Assembly (NCBI GenBank): GCA_028872975.1
Contig: JAGWNV010000014.1
Coordinates: 1-19,191, forward strand
Direction: 5' to 3'
Length of the DNA stretch: 19,191 nucleotides
From: Acidobacteriota bacterium
GTDB lineage: Bacteria; Actinomycetota; Acidimicrobiia; Acidimicrobiales; UBA8190
Each line of letters opens with the position of its first letter. Within the stretch, counting starts at the first letter, position 1. A model generated the notes under the pieces. It made no database searches. It was not told the origin of the DNA and saw only the letters and a program-made list of their open reading frames with translations. Both the position numbers and the translations under genes were made by a program. This document shows positions 1 to 7,695 of this stretch, piece after piece.

Positions 1-11
1 CCGAGGTGACG

Positions 12-2663
12 ATGCCCCCAGGGCCCGAAGTGCCCCCGGAGACGACAGAGCGACACCGCGGCGTGCCCCTGTGGGGGCTCGGCCTCGGCGTGCCCGCCTT
101 CGCGCTGCTGGCCGTGATCCGACACTACGGATACATCTCGCACGCCCCGCTCGTGGTCGTCTTCGGGGAGTTCCTCGTCACCCTCGTCGGCACCGCCGTC
201 TTCTCGAACGCCTTCCCCCCCGGGACGGCCAGGGCCAAGCCGCGGCTCTTCCTCTTCCTTCAGATCGCCCTCATCGCCACCATCGTCTACACCCTCGGCT
301 GGGGATCGATCCTCACCGTCGGCTTCATCGTGCCGGCCGCCAACCTGATGAGCAAGGACGGTTCCCGGCTCGGGCGGTGGGCGATGGCCGACATCGTCGC
401 CGTGGTCACCATCGGGGAGACGGCGGTCGGGCTCGGATGGGCGCCAAGCCTCGTGACCGAGCCGCTCGGCCACTCCCTCGCCCTCCTCGAGATCTGCGGC
501 GCCGGTGCGGTGATCTGGATCATGACCTTCAACCAGCGCGGGAAGGAGGCTGCCGAGCAGGAGGTCGTCGACAGCGGGGAGCGGTTCCGGGCCCTCGTCC
601 AGCACGCTCCCGACCTCATCATCGTCGTGTCCTCCGACGGGTACGTCACCAACGCCAGCCCCTCCGTCGAGTCGGTGCTCGGCTACCCGGCCGAGGAGGT
701 CGTGGGCATCATGGCCCGTGACCTGCTCACCGAGGAGGACGTGCCCGCCATCGCCGCGCTCGGCGAGGTGCTCGGGACCGACAGCACCCCGTTCCGCGAC
801 GAGCTGCGCATCCGCCACCGCGACGGCACGTGGCGCTGGTGCGACGTCACCCTCACCAACCTCTCGGAAGTGGCCGGCGTCGACGGCTGGGTGGCGAACC
901 TCCGGGACGTGACCGCCCAGAAGCACGCCGCCGAGGCACTGCGCGGCGCCCACGAGCAGTTCCGCACGGCCTTCGAGAACGCCCCCATCGGCATGGGGAT
1001 GACCGACCTCGACGGCACGATCATCCAGACCAACGCCGCCTATTGCCGGATCCTCGGCCGCCCCGCCGCCGAGCTCGTCGGCATGAGCATCTTCGACTTC
1101 ACCCACAGCGACGACCGCGACTCGAGCAGACGGGCCATGGACGAGTTCGTGGCCTCCGGCGCCGAGAGCTACCAGATGGAGAAGCGCTACGTCGACGCCA
1201 GCGGCCGGGACGTCTGGGTCTCGCTGCGGGTCTCCTGCGTCCGCGACGACCGGGGCGAGCCGCTGTACCTGATCGGCCAGGCCGAGGACATCACCGAGCG
1301 AAGGGAGCTGCGCGAGCGCCTCGCCCATGCCGCCGTCCACGACTCGCTCACGGGGCTGCCGAACAGGGTCCTGTTCACCGACCGGCTGGAGTCGGCCCTG
1401 CGCCGGGCCCGCCGGGGAGGGGGGCTGGTGGCGGTGATGTTCCTGGACCTCGACCACTTCAAGCTCGTCAACGACACCCTCGGTCATGCCGCCGGGGACC
1501 GGCTCCTGCGTCTCGTCGCCGGCGGGCTGGCCGGAGTGCTGCGCGAGAGCGACACCCTGGCCCGCTTCGGCGGCGACGAGTTCACGGTGCTGTGCGAGGT
1601 GCACGACCGGGAGGAGGCGCTCGAGGTCGCCCGGCGCCTCGTGAGCGCCATGCAGGGCCCGGTGTCGATCGACAACGGCGACTACTTCGTCTCGCTCTGC
1701 GTGGGCCTGGCCTTCGCCGAGACGGGCCAGGAGTCGGGAGCGGACCTGCTCCGCAACGCCGACGCCGCCATGTACATCGCCAAGGAGCGGGGCCCGGGGG
1801 AGATCCACGTCTACGAGACCGATGCCGAGTTCGAGAACGTCTACCGCCTGCGAACCGTCACCGAGCTGCACCGGGCCCTCGAGCGCGACGAGCTCGAGCT
1901 CCACTACCAGCCCATCGTCGACCTCCACACCGAGACCCTGGTCGGGCTGGAGGCGCTCGTCCGGTGGAACCACCCCACCCGGGGGCTCCTCATGCCCGAC
2001 GAGTTCGTCCCCGTCGCCGAGACGAGCGGGCTTATCGTCCGCCTCGGCCAGTGGGTCATCGAGGAGGCCTGCCGGCAGGCGATGTCGTGGGAGCTGCGCC
2101 AGCGCGAGGCGGGCGTGCCCACGGGACGGATCAACGTGTCGGTGAACGTCTCGGCCCGCCAGCTGGCGGCCGGGGACTTCTACGAGGTGGTGGCCGGGGC
2201 CCTCGACTCGAGCGGTCTCGATCCCGACCAGCTGTGGCTCGAGGTCACCGAGTCGACCGTGATGCGCCACAGCGAGGCCACCGTGGCGCTGTTGCGGGCC
2301 GTGCGGGACCTCGGCGTCCACGTCGAGATCGACGACTTCGGCACCGGGTACTCCTCGCTCAGCTACCTGAAGCAGCTCCCCGTGGAGGCGCTCAAGGTCG
2401 ACCGGAGCTTCGTGGACGACATCGACTCGGATCCCGACGACGTGGCCATCGTCCGGTCGGTCATCGCCCTCGCCGGGTCCCTGGGGCTGAGCGTCATCGC
2501 CGAGGGCGTCGAGCGCCAGACCCAGACCGACGTCCTGCGCCAGCTCGGGTGCTACCTGGCCCAGGGATATCTCTACGGCCGGGCCGTCCCGCCCTCGGCG
2601 CTCTACCCCTTCCCGAGCGCGGACCTGGCCGGCTGGCGACTGGTCACCTCGGCCTCCGCCTGA
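12..2663 (+). CDS. Membrane PAS-PAS-GGDEF-EAL cyclic-di-GMP synthase/phosphodiesterase
   Basis: This is a predicted bifunctional c-di-GMP enzyme of 883 aa. The N-terminal ~180 residues are several hydrophobic membrane segments. Two PAS domains follow (about residues 190-300 and 315-435), then GGDEF and EAL domains. The GGDEF signature is intact at 520-524, with an RESD inhibitory site at 511-514 at the standard five-residue spacing. The EAL motif is at 647-649, and the DDFGTG (from 774) and AEGVE (Glu831) metal-site motifs are present, so both activities look possible. I chose the ATG at 12 because GAGG lies 5 nt upstream; a GTG at 6 overlaps that site. The promoter is outside the window. The PAS domains suggest control by a small-molecule, redox or light signal, but no ligand can be named. 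The gene is convergent with the next one. Confidence 0.93.
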   Translation: MPPGPEVPPETTERHRGVPLWGLGLGVPAFALLAVIRHYGYISHAPLVVVFGEFLVTLVGTAVFSNAFPPGTARAKPRLFLFLQIALIATIVYTLGWGSILTVGFIVPAANLMSKDGSRLGRWAMADIVAVVTIGETAVGLGWAPSLVTEPLGHSLALLEICGAGAVIWIMTFNQRGKEAAEQEVVDSGERFRALVQHAPDLIIVVSSDGYVTNASPSVESVLGYPAEEVVGIMARDLLTEEDVPAIAALGEVLGTDSTPFRDELRIRHRDGTWRWCDVTLTNLSEVAGVDGWVANLRDVTAQKHAAEALRGAHEQFRTAFENAPIGMGMTDLDGTIIQTNAAYCRILGRPAAELVGMSIFDFTHSDDRDSSRRAMDEFVASGAESYQMEKRYVDASGRDVWVSLRVSCVRDDRGEPLYLIGQAEDITERRELRERLAHAAVHDSLTGLPNRVLFTDRLESALRRARRGGGLVAVMFLDLDHFKLVNDTLGHAAGDRLLRLVAGGLAGVLRESDTLARFGGDEFTVLCEVHDREEALEVARRLVSAMQGPVSIDNGDYFVSLCVGLAFAETGQESGADLLRNADAAMYIAKERGPGEIHVYETDAEFENVYRLRTVTELHRALERDELELHYQPIVDLHTETLVGLEALVRWNHPTRGLLMPDEFVPVAETSGLIVRLGQWVIEEACRQAMSWELRQREAGVPTGRINVSVNVSARQLAAGDFYEVVAGALDSSGLDPDQLWLEVTESTVMRHSEATVALLRAVRDLGVHVEIDDFGTGYSSLSYLKQLPVEALKVDRSFVDDIDSDPDDVAIVRSVIALAGSLGLSVIAEGVERQTQTDVLRQLGCYLAQGYLYGRAVPPSALYPFPSADLAGWRLVTSASA

Positions 2664-2672
2664 CCGGCGGGG

Positions 2673-2702
2673 GCCCGGACCGAGGTGCCGTCGCCTCCGG
2701 GC
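2673..2702. terminator. Possible bidirectional terminator hairpin
   Basis: Inverted repeat between two convergent genes: GCCCGGA (2673-2679) pairs perfectly with TCCGGGC (2696-2702) across a 16-nt loop. There is no T-tract, so this is a weak candidate, though U-less hairpins are common in high-GC actinobacteria. Confidence 0.25.
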
Positions 2703-2713
2703 TCCTCGACGGG

Positions 2714-3340
2714 CTACGGGCGCTCGCCGAGCACGGACACGCCGTCACCGGTGAGCTCGGCCAGCGCCTGGCGGCGGCCGGTCATGGCCATGAGGAGCGA
2801 CAGCGCCGGGCCCACCACCTCGGGGCCCTCCCCGTGCGACCAGTCGACGTCGGTGGCGAGGAGCGTCAGCCCCCCGACACGGCGCTTGGCCCCGATGACG
2901 AGGTTCGACCCCTTGTAGAAGTCGAGCACCCGGACGACCGCCTCGGTCGGGTAGGCGTGGGCGATGCCGAGCGGGCGCCGGATGTCCTCGGCGTGGATGA
3001 CGACCTCGCCGAGCCAGGTGTCGAGGGGACCCGGCGGGTGCAGCGTGGAGGTGACCTGGGCCTCGAAGCGGGCCAGGGCGTCGGCGGGGTCGGCCCCCCG
3101 CTCCACGGCGATGTCCTTCGCCTGCATCTTCGTCAGGCTGAAGCCCGACGCCAGGAGCTTCGGGAAGAACCGGGCGCCGCTGATCTTGGCCGTCGCCGTC
3201 ATGTGGGCCACCACGTCGCGGACCGTCCAGTCGGGGCACAGCGTCGTCGTGCCCCACTGGTCGTCGGAGAGGGTCCCGAGGTCGGCGGCGAGCGCTCGCC
3301 GCTCGGCGTGGACGGTGGGCCAGATGTCGCCTTTCGCCAT
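2714..3340 (-). CDS. TIGR03083-like protein (DinB / mycothiol-dependent maleylpyruvate isomerase N-terminal fold)
   Basis: A 208-aa cytosolic protein resembling the actinobacterial TIGR03083/MDMPI_N group, four-helix DinB-fold proteins that often bind a metal and in some members act with mycothiol. The family-typical N-terminal pattern is visible: a CPDWTVRDVVAHM stretch near residues 35-50, where the His is a usual metal ligand, and a second VVIHAEDIRRPLG stretch further on. The C-terminus ends with a GDGVSVLGERP-type tail typical of the family. I chose the ATG at 3340 because AGGTG lies 5 nt upstream; a longer reading to 3367 adds nine unconserved residues. The substrate is unknown, and mycothiol use is inferred from the family only. 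Confidence 0.82.
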   Translation of the reverse strand: MAKGDIWPTVHAERRALAADLGTLSDDQWGTTTLCPDWTVRDVVAHMTATAKISGARFFPKLLASGFSLTKMQAKDIAVERGADPADALARFEAQVTSTLHPPGPLDTWLGEVVIHAEDIRRPLGIAHAYPTEAVVRVLDFYKGSNLVIGAKRRVGGLTLLATDVDWSHGEGPEVVGPALSLLMAMTGRRQALAELTGDGVSVLGERP

Positions 3341-3594
3341 GTGGCACCTGCGCCTTTCTCCGCCCACCCGTGAAGAGCGATGTCGGCGTTCCTACGTCGG
3401 CGCCGGCGACACGGATTGACCGTGCATTGTGCCTGCTCGGCCCCGGGCGCGCCGGACCGCGCCATGGCGGCCGACGAACGGTGGCGAGCCGCCCGCCGTC
3501 CGTGGACGGTCGCGCCAGGCGCCTGCGGAGCACCGGCCCGGGAGGCGGGACACCGCTGGCAGACTGAGTCGACCGCCGACGTGGGGAGGACACA

Positions 3595-4359
3595 GTGGGC
3601 ACAGCGCTCGGAGGGACGGTCGCCCTCGTCACCGGGGCGTCGAGCGGCATCGGGGAGGCCACCGCCCTGGCGCTGGCCGCCGAGGGCGCGGCGGTGGCCG
3701 TGGCGGCCCGCCGGCGGGACCGGCTCGAGGAACTGGCCCGACGGATCGGGGCGGCCGGGGGCTCCGCCCTGGTGCTCGAGACCGACGTCACCGACGAGGC
3801 GCAGGCGGCCGAGATGGTGCGCCGCACCGTCGGGGAGCTCGGCCGGCTGGACACCCTCGTCAACAACGCCGGGGTCATGCTCCTCGGCCCCGTCCTCGGT
3901 GCTCCCACCGAGGAGTGGCGGCGCATGGTCCATCTCAACGTGCTGGGGCTGCTCTACTGCACCCACGCCGCCCTGCCGCACCTGCTCGAGGCGGCGGCCG
4001 GCGGCCCCCGTCAGGTGGCCGACGTCGTGAACGTGAGCTCGGTGGCCGGGCGGGTGGCCCGCCTCGGGAGCGGGGTCTACAACGCCACGAAGTGGGGCGT
4101 GGTGGCCTTCAGCGAGTCGCTCCGCCAGGAGGTGACCGAGCGCCACGTGCGCGTGACCATCGTGGAACCCGGTGCCGTCGTCACCGAGCTCGCCACCCAT
4201 CTCCGGCCCGAGATCCTCGAGCAACAGGCCCGGAACTTCGGCGGGGTCGAGATGCTCGAGTCGGAGGACGTCGCCGGTGCGGTGGCCTATGCGGTGACCA
4301 GGCCCCGGCGGGTGTCGCTCAACGAGATCCTGGTCCGGCCCACCGAGCAGGTCCGCTGA
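3595..4359 (+). CDS. Short-chain dehydrogenase/reductase (SDR family)
   Basis: A 254-aa classical SDR, expected to be a cytosolic NAD(P)-dependent alcohol/ketone oxidoreductase. The Rossmann cofactor motif TGASSGIG is at residues 13-20. NNAG is at 90-93, a catalytic Ser lies in NVSSVAG (about 148-149), and the YxxxK pair is Tyr162/Lys166, so the active site is complete. An Arg-Arg at 39-40 after the second strand suggests NADP preference, which is an inference. The GTG start is preceded by GGGGAGGACACA, a good ribosome site. The nearest upstream gene is divergent and the following region contains only a decayed minus-strand gene, so it is probably transcribed alone. The substrate cannot be deduced. 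Confidence 0.93.
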   Translation: MGTALGGTVALVTGASSGIGEATALALAAEGAAVAVAARRRDRLEELARRIGAAGGSALVLETDVTDEAQAAEMVRRTVGELGRLDTLVNNAGVMLLGPVLGAPTEEWRRMVHLNVLGLLYCTHAALPHLLEAAAGGPRQVADVVNVSSVAGRVARLGSGVYNATKWGVVAFSESLRQEVTERHVRVTIVEPGAVVTELATHLRPEILEQQARNFGGVEMLESEDVAGAVAYAVTRPRRVSLNEILVRPTEQVR

Positions 4360-4412
4360 CCTCGGTCGGGTCGCACCGGCGCGCCGTGACCGAGCACGCC
4401 TCCTGCCCTGTG

Positions 4413-4780
4413 TCAGGCGAGGGCCACCCCGGGGATGTGGGAGTTGAAGGGCAGGAACGGCGGGCGGATCCGATACGGGCGGTGTGGTCGGGGAGGTCGA
4501 TCCTCTCGCCGACGATGCTCCGGATCTCGAGCTCGACCGACCGGCCCGCCGCCCGCCGGCGAAGGGCGCGGTGCTTGCGAGGGTTGGGCTCCACGGCGAC
4601 CAGGCCGGTGCCGGGCCCGAGTAGCGCAGGGTCGGCACCGCCGCCCGGCCCAGCTCGACGACGGAGTCCGGGAGGACGGCGAAGACGTGGGCCTCGTGCC
4701 TTCTGACGTGCCGGTCGATGTCGCCGTCCATGGCGCTGAAGAAGGCGGCGTCGAACCGCCCCCGGCCGGGATGTGCCTGG
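4413..4780 (-). pseudogene. Decayed SAM-dependent methyltransferase (frameshifted, internally deleted)
   Basis: Read on the minus strand, three frames give successive pieces of one class I methyltransferase of the phospholipid-methyltransferase-like type. The N-terminal piece (about 4780-4660) reads FDAAFFSAMDGDIDRH... and ends at SVVELG, the start of SAM motif I. A second frame (about 4640-4500) continues with GPGTGLVAVEPNPRKHRAL through EIRSIVGERIDLPD. A third frame ends RPPFLPFNSHIPGVALA and a stop at 4413, which resembles the family's C-terminus. Some 80 residues normally found between the LPD segment and this C-terminus are absent. At least two frameshifts and one internal deletion are needed, so it cannot make a working enzyme. 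The exact 5' end is uncertain. Confidence 0.68.
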
Positions 4781-4995
4781 AAGTCGGGGACCGGCCGGTC
4801 ACCGGGGCATCCTGCCCCCCGTTGGGCCCGGGCGGCCGCCTGGACCCTGCGCGGATCGACAACAGCGGGTGACAATGTCGCAATGTGGCGGGCACGCGGG
4901 GTGGCGGGTCTAAAGGCCCTGGTCGGAGGTCCCGATGACCTCGGGAGACCCTGGACAGGTTGCACAGGGTCACGATCACACCCCAGGAGCCGGAG

Positions 4996-5682
4996 ATGCC
5001 CGACACCGACATGCGTGAGCCTCAGGCGAGCCAGCCCGACCCTCGAGACAGAGGGCTGAACAAGAAGGTCGCCCTGTCGGCGGTCTTCCTGCTCCTTCTC
5101 GCCTCGGTGGCCACCGTCGGCGCCTGGGCGGCGTGGACCGTCTCCGACAGCAACACGAGCACCCTCTCGACCACCACCATCCTGCTCGACGACAACCAGG
5201 GTGGTCAGGCCGGCTCGGCCACCACCACCGGCACGGCGATCATGAACGTCTCCAACCTGTCGCCGGGCTCCGCCGCCACCACGGCGTGCATCGGTCTCGA
5301 CTTCAGCGGAACGGCATCGGTCTCCACCTTGACCCTGTCGGCCACGCTGGGCGGAGCAGGCGCCGCCACCCTCCAGGGCCAGCTGACCATGAACACCGCG
5401 CAGCTCAACACGACCGGGACGGTCACGGTGACCCCCGGGTCCAACACGAACAGCGGGTCCTGCACCAACTACCCGGCGACGGGCACGAACACCACCGTCG
5501 GGACCCAGGGCGCGACGTTGCAGAGCTGGGCGTCGGGCGGTCCCTACACGATCTCCACCCCCGTGACCAACACCTGGTACAAGTTCACCATCAGCGGGCT
5601 GCCCGCCGGTGACACGAACTGCGCCACCTACTGCAACCAGACGATCACCGTCGCGCTCACATGGACGCTGACCACCACGTGA
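4996..5682 (+). CDS. Secreted TasA/camelysin-like protein with SipW-type signal peptide
   Basis: A 228-aa exported protein. A short charged N-terminus is followed by a hydrophobic segment (about residues 27-47) leading into AAWTVSDSNTSTLSTTT. This resembles the SipW-cognate signal region in which a hydrophobic helix is followed by an aromatic-containing motif and Asp/Asn/Thr-rich mature sequence. The rest is rich in Thr, Ser, Gly and Asn, with predicted beta strands and four Cys, two of them in CATYC near the C-terminus. The ATG at 4996 follows GGAG closely (CCGGAG), with CAGGAG slightly further up. The gene overlaps the signal peptidase gene by GTGA, so the peptidase is its likely processing enzyme. 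Building a surface or fibre matrix is inferred from TasA analogy, not shown. Sequence similarity to TasA itself was not tested. Confidence 0.72.
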   Translation: MPDTDMREPQASQPDPRDRGLNKKVALSAVFLLLLASVATVGAWAAWTVSDSNTSTLSTTTILLDDNQGGQAGSATTTGTAIMNVSNLSPGSAATTACIGLDFSGTASVSTLTLSATLGGAGAATLQGQLTMNTAQLNTTGTVTVTPGSNTNSGSCTNYPATGTNTTVGTQGATLQSWASGGPYTISTPVTNTWYKFTISGLPAGDTNCATYCNQTITVALTWTLTTT

Positions 5683-6224
5683 CCCGTCGGAGGGTGGGTT
5701 CCCGGCTCCTCGCCCATCGCATCGCCAGCGTGTGCGCCACCGGCGTGCTGACGCTCTTGGTCGCCCTCATGGCCGTGCTCCTCGTGGGCTCGCTCCTCGG
5801 GTACCGGGCGCTCACCACCCGCAGCGGCTCGATGACCCCGACGATCCGGGTCGGAGACGTCGTGGTGGCCACCTCGGTCTCGCCTCTCAGCGTGCGTCCG
5901 GGGCAGATCGTGACCTTCCGGGACCCCGCCCTCGACCAGCAGCTCGTCACCCACCGGGTGGTCTCGATCCACCGGGTGGGGCGCGCCGTCGACTTCGTCA
6001 CCAAAGGCGACGCCAACCTCGTCACCGAGCACTGGAGCGTGCCCGTCTCCGGGCACCTGGGCCGGAAGGCCTTCGTAATCCCCCGACTCGGCCGCGCCGT
6101 CGCCGCCTTGAGCTCGAAGTCCGTGCGGGTGGCGGCCCTCGCCCTGTCGGCACTGCTCGTCGCCGCCATCGGGCTCAGGCGGATCTGGCGTCAGCCCGAC
6201 GTCTCCGTCGCCCCTCAGCACTGA
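5679..6224 (+). CDS. sipW: Signal peptidase I, SipW/ER type (Ser-His)
   Basis: A 181-aa membrane signal peptidase of family S26B. After an N-terminal membrane helix (about residues 13-38) the catalytic serine box reads SGSMTPTIRVGDVV. The second catalytic box has LVTHRVVSI, that is His instead of the Lys of bacterial LepB enzymes, which marks the archaeal/ER/SipW type. Box D appears as TKGDANLVTE. A second hydrophobic helix lies near the C-terminus. I chose the GTG at 5679 because it overlaps the upstream stop as GTGA; an ATG at 5661 inside the upstream gene is possible. Its position between two exported proteins with matching signal regions indicates it is their dedicated peptidase, separate from housekeeping LepB. 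The gene symbol reflects family only. Confidence 0.88.
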   Translation: MTRRRVGSRLLAHRIASVCATGVLTLLVALMAVLLVGSLLGYRALTTRSGSMTPTIRVGDVVVATSVSPLSVRPGQIVTFRDPALDQQLVTHRVVSIHRVGRAVDFVTKGDANLVTEHWSVPVSGHLGRKAFVIPRLGRAVAALSSKSVRVAALALSALLVAAIGLRRIWRQPDVSVAPQH

Positions 6225-6247
6225 GGTCAGGGCGCCAGGTCGACGTC

Positions 6248-7051
6248 ATGTCCCATCGGCCACCCCGGTCCGTCCAGTGGATCGCGCTCGTGCTCCTGGC
6301 GGCGGGGCTCCTCAGGGCCACCGGGGCATTCGGTTCGAGCTTCGCCGCCTGGACGGTGGCGGACGACAACACGACGTCGCTAGGGACGACGAGCTGGGAC
6401 TCCTTCTCGTTGTCCACCCCGTCCCCGACGGCCGGCACGGTCTTCGTCGAGACGATCACCGCCACCCTGGCAGGAGGGGGGACCGATGCGAGTTACACCG
6501 GGGCCAAGACGGTCACCTTCTCCGGGCCCTCGGCCAGCCCCGGTGGCTCCAGCCCCTCCTACCCGGCCTCGGTCACCTTCGTCGCCGGGGTGGGCACCGC
6601 CCCCATCACGCTCTACGACGCCCAGACGACCTCGATCACGGCTGTCCAGGGAGCCGTCAGCGGCACGTCGGCGAGCTTCACCGTGGCCGTCGGCAGCGCA
6701 GGAAAGCTGGGGTTCACCAACTTCACCGGGGCGCCGGCCGGGTCCTCGCAGTCGGGCTGTCCGTTCGGCTGCACCTACACGACCTTCGGCAAGGGCAACA
6801 CCGTCAAAGTCTCGGTCGAGATCACGGACTCGTGGGGGAACATCGTGAGCGGGTTCGGTGCCGCCAAGTCCGTCACCCTCTCCACCACCGGCGCCAGCGT
6901 GTCGCCGACCTCGGTGACGGTGCCGTCGAGCGGCACGGCCCAGTCGCCGCAGTTCACCTACACCGCGCCCTCGTCCAACGGCTGGACCAGCCAGACGGTC
7001 ACCGCCACCGCCACCGGCTACACGAACCTGACCATGACCGTCAACAAGTGA
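6248..7051 (+). CDS. Secreted Ig-like/invasin-like beta-sandwich protein, SipW-type signal
   Basis: A 267-aa exported protein. A hydrophobic segment (about residues 10-30) leads into SFAAWTVADDNTTSLGTTS, almost the same motif as in the first gene of this module (AAWTVSDSNTSTL). This suggests both are cut by the signal peptidase encoded between them. The mature part contains what look like two Ig-like or invasin-type beta-sandwich domains. The first (about residues 55-150) ends in a SASFTVAVGSAGKLGF linker typical between such repeats. The second (about 150-267) has a CPFGC pair and ends TNLTMTVNK. Start ATG at 6248 is the first good in-frame start, 23 nt after the peptidase stop. It has no sorting signal or C-terminal anchor, so it may be released or part of a surface layer. 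Confidence 0.72.
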   Translation: MSHRPPRSVQWIALVLLAAGLLRATGAFGSSFAAWTVADDNTTSLGTTSWDSFSLSTPSPTAGTVFVETITATLAGGGTDASYTGAKTVTFSGPSASPGGSSPSYPASVTFVAGVGTAPITLYDAQTTSITAVQGAVSGTSASFTVAVGSAGKLGFTNFTGAPAGSSQSGCPFGCTYTTFGKGNTVKVSVEITDSWGNIVSGFGAAKSVTLSTTGASVSPTSVTVPSSGTAQSPQFTYTAPSSNGWTSQTVTATATGYTNLTMTVNK

Positions 7052-7055
7052 GGTG

Positions 7056-7069
7056 ACCGGGCGCCCGGT
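7056..7069. terminator. Perfect 14-bp palindrome between convergent genes
   Basis: ACCGGGCGCCCGGT is a perfect palindrome in the 26-nt gap between the secreted Ig-like gene and the end of the encapsulin operon. It could fold as a short GC hairpin in either direction and act as a bidirectional terminator. It lacks a T-tract, so the call is tentative. Confidence 0.3.
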
Positions 7070-7077
7070 GGCGGCCG

Positions 7078-7695
7078 TCAGGCAGGACGGGCGGGCCGGA
7101 CGGGCCGGAGCCCCATGGCCCAGAGGGCGGTGAGGATCGCCTGGTGGACCTCGGAGACGCCGCCGCCGGCGTCGACCTCTACCAGGATGCCCCGGGCGCG
7201 GTAGAAGCCGAGGAGCGGCTCGGTCTCGAGGCGGTACTCGGCCATGCGCCGCTCCCAGGTGGCGGCGTTGTCGTCGCCCCGGCCCGAGACCGCGGCGCGA
7301 CCTGCCGCCCGCCGGGCGAGCTCGGCTTCGGGCACCTCGAGGTGGAGGACGGCCGAGAAGGTGAGGCCGTGCTCGGAGGCCCAGGCGTAGCCCAGCTCGG
7401 CCTGGGCGAGGGTGCGGGGGAACCCGTCGAGCACGAAGGCCTCGACGGGTGCCGGCTCGGTGAGCCGTCGGACCACCATCTCCACCACGAGGTCGTCGGG
7501 CACGAGCCGTCCCTCGGCCACGAGGCCCTCGACGCGCCGGCCCAGCTCGCTGCCGGCGGCGATCTCGGCGCGCAGCAGCTCGCCCGTCGAGATGTGCGGC
7601 GCCGCGAAGGCCTCGGCGAGCAACCTGCCGTGGGTGCTCTTGCCCGCCCCCGGCGGGGCCAGGAGCAGCAGGCGGGCTCCGCCGGGCGCCGTCAC
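7078..7695 (-). CDS. adk: Adenylate kinase (short-LID type)
   Basis: A 205-aa nucleoside-monophosphate kinase expected to interconvert ATP + AMP and 2 ADP in the cytosol. The P-loop reads APPGAGKST (canonical GPPGAGKGT). It is followed by the AMP-binding HISTGELLR region and the FVLDGFPRT motif. The LID region is short (RAAGRAAVSGRGDDNAATW), with no four-Cys zinc site, and ends with the usual Arg-rich helix. The GTG start at 7695 overlaps the stop of the preceding channel-like gene (GTGA), so the two are translationally coupled and this is the last gene of the encapsulin operon. Bacterial adk normally sits next to secY among ribosomal-protein genes, so this may be a second copy; the rest of the genome would settle that. 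The first P-loop Gly is replaced by Ala, and other NMP substrates are possible. Confidence 0.86.
   Translation of the reverse strand: MTAPGGARLLLLAPPGAGKSTHGRLLAEAFAAPHISTGELLRAEIAAGSELGRRVEGLVAEGRLVPDDLVVEMVVRRLTEPAPVEAFVLDGFPRTLAQAELGYAWASEHGLTFSAVLHLEVPEAELARRAAGRAAVSGRGDDNAATWERRMAEYRLETEPLLGFYRARGILVEVDAGGGVSEVHQAILTALWAMGLRPVRPARPA

Noticed and set aside
6..11. GTG at 6 as start of the first gene
   Set aside because: It overlaps the GAGG (3-6) that sits at ideal spacing before the ATG at 12.
830..3373. Long 847-aa plus-strand frame overlapping the GGDEF-EAL gene
   Set aside because: Composition is Arg/Pro/Gly-rich with no recognisable domain; it is an out-of-frame shadow caused by high GC.
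4880..4995. Possible c-di-GMP (GEMM-I) riboswitch before the TasA-like gene, because of TTGCACAGGG and a GGGTCTAAAGGCC stretch
   Set aside because: The conserved order of GEMM elements (CACAGGGCAAACC, then GGGACGCAAAGCCUCCGGCC) is not followed. The CACAGGG lies only 25 nt from the ATG, leaving no room for the second stem.
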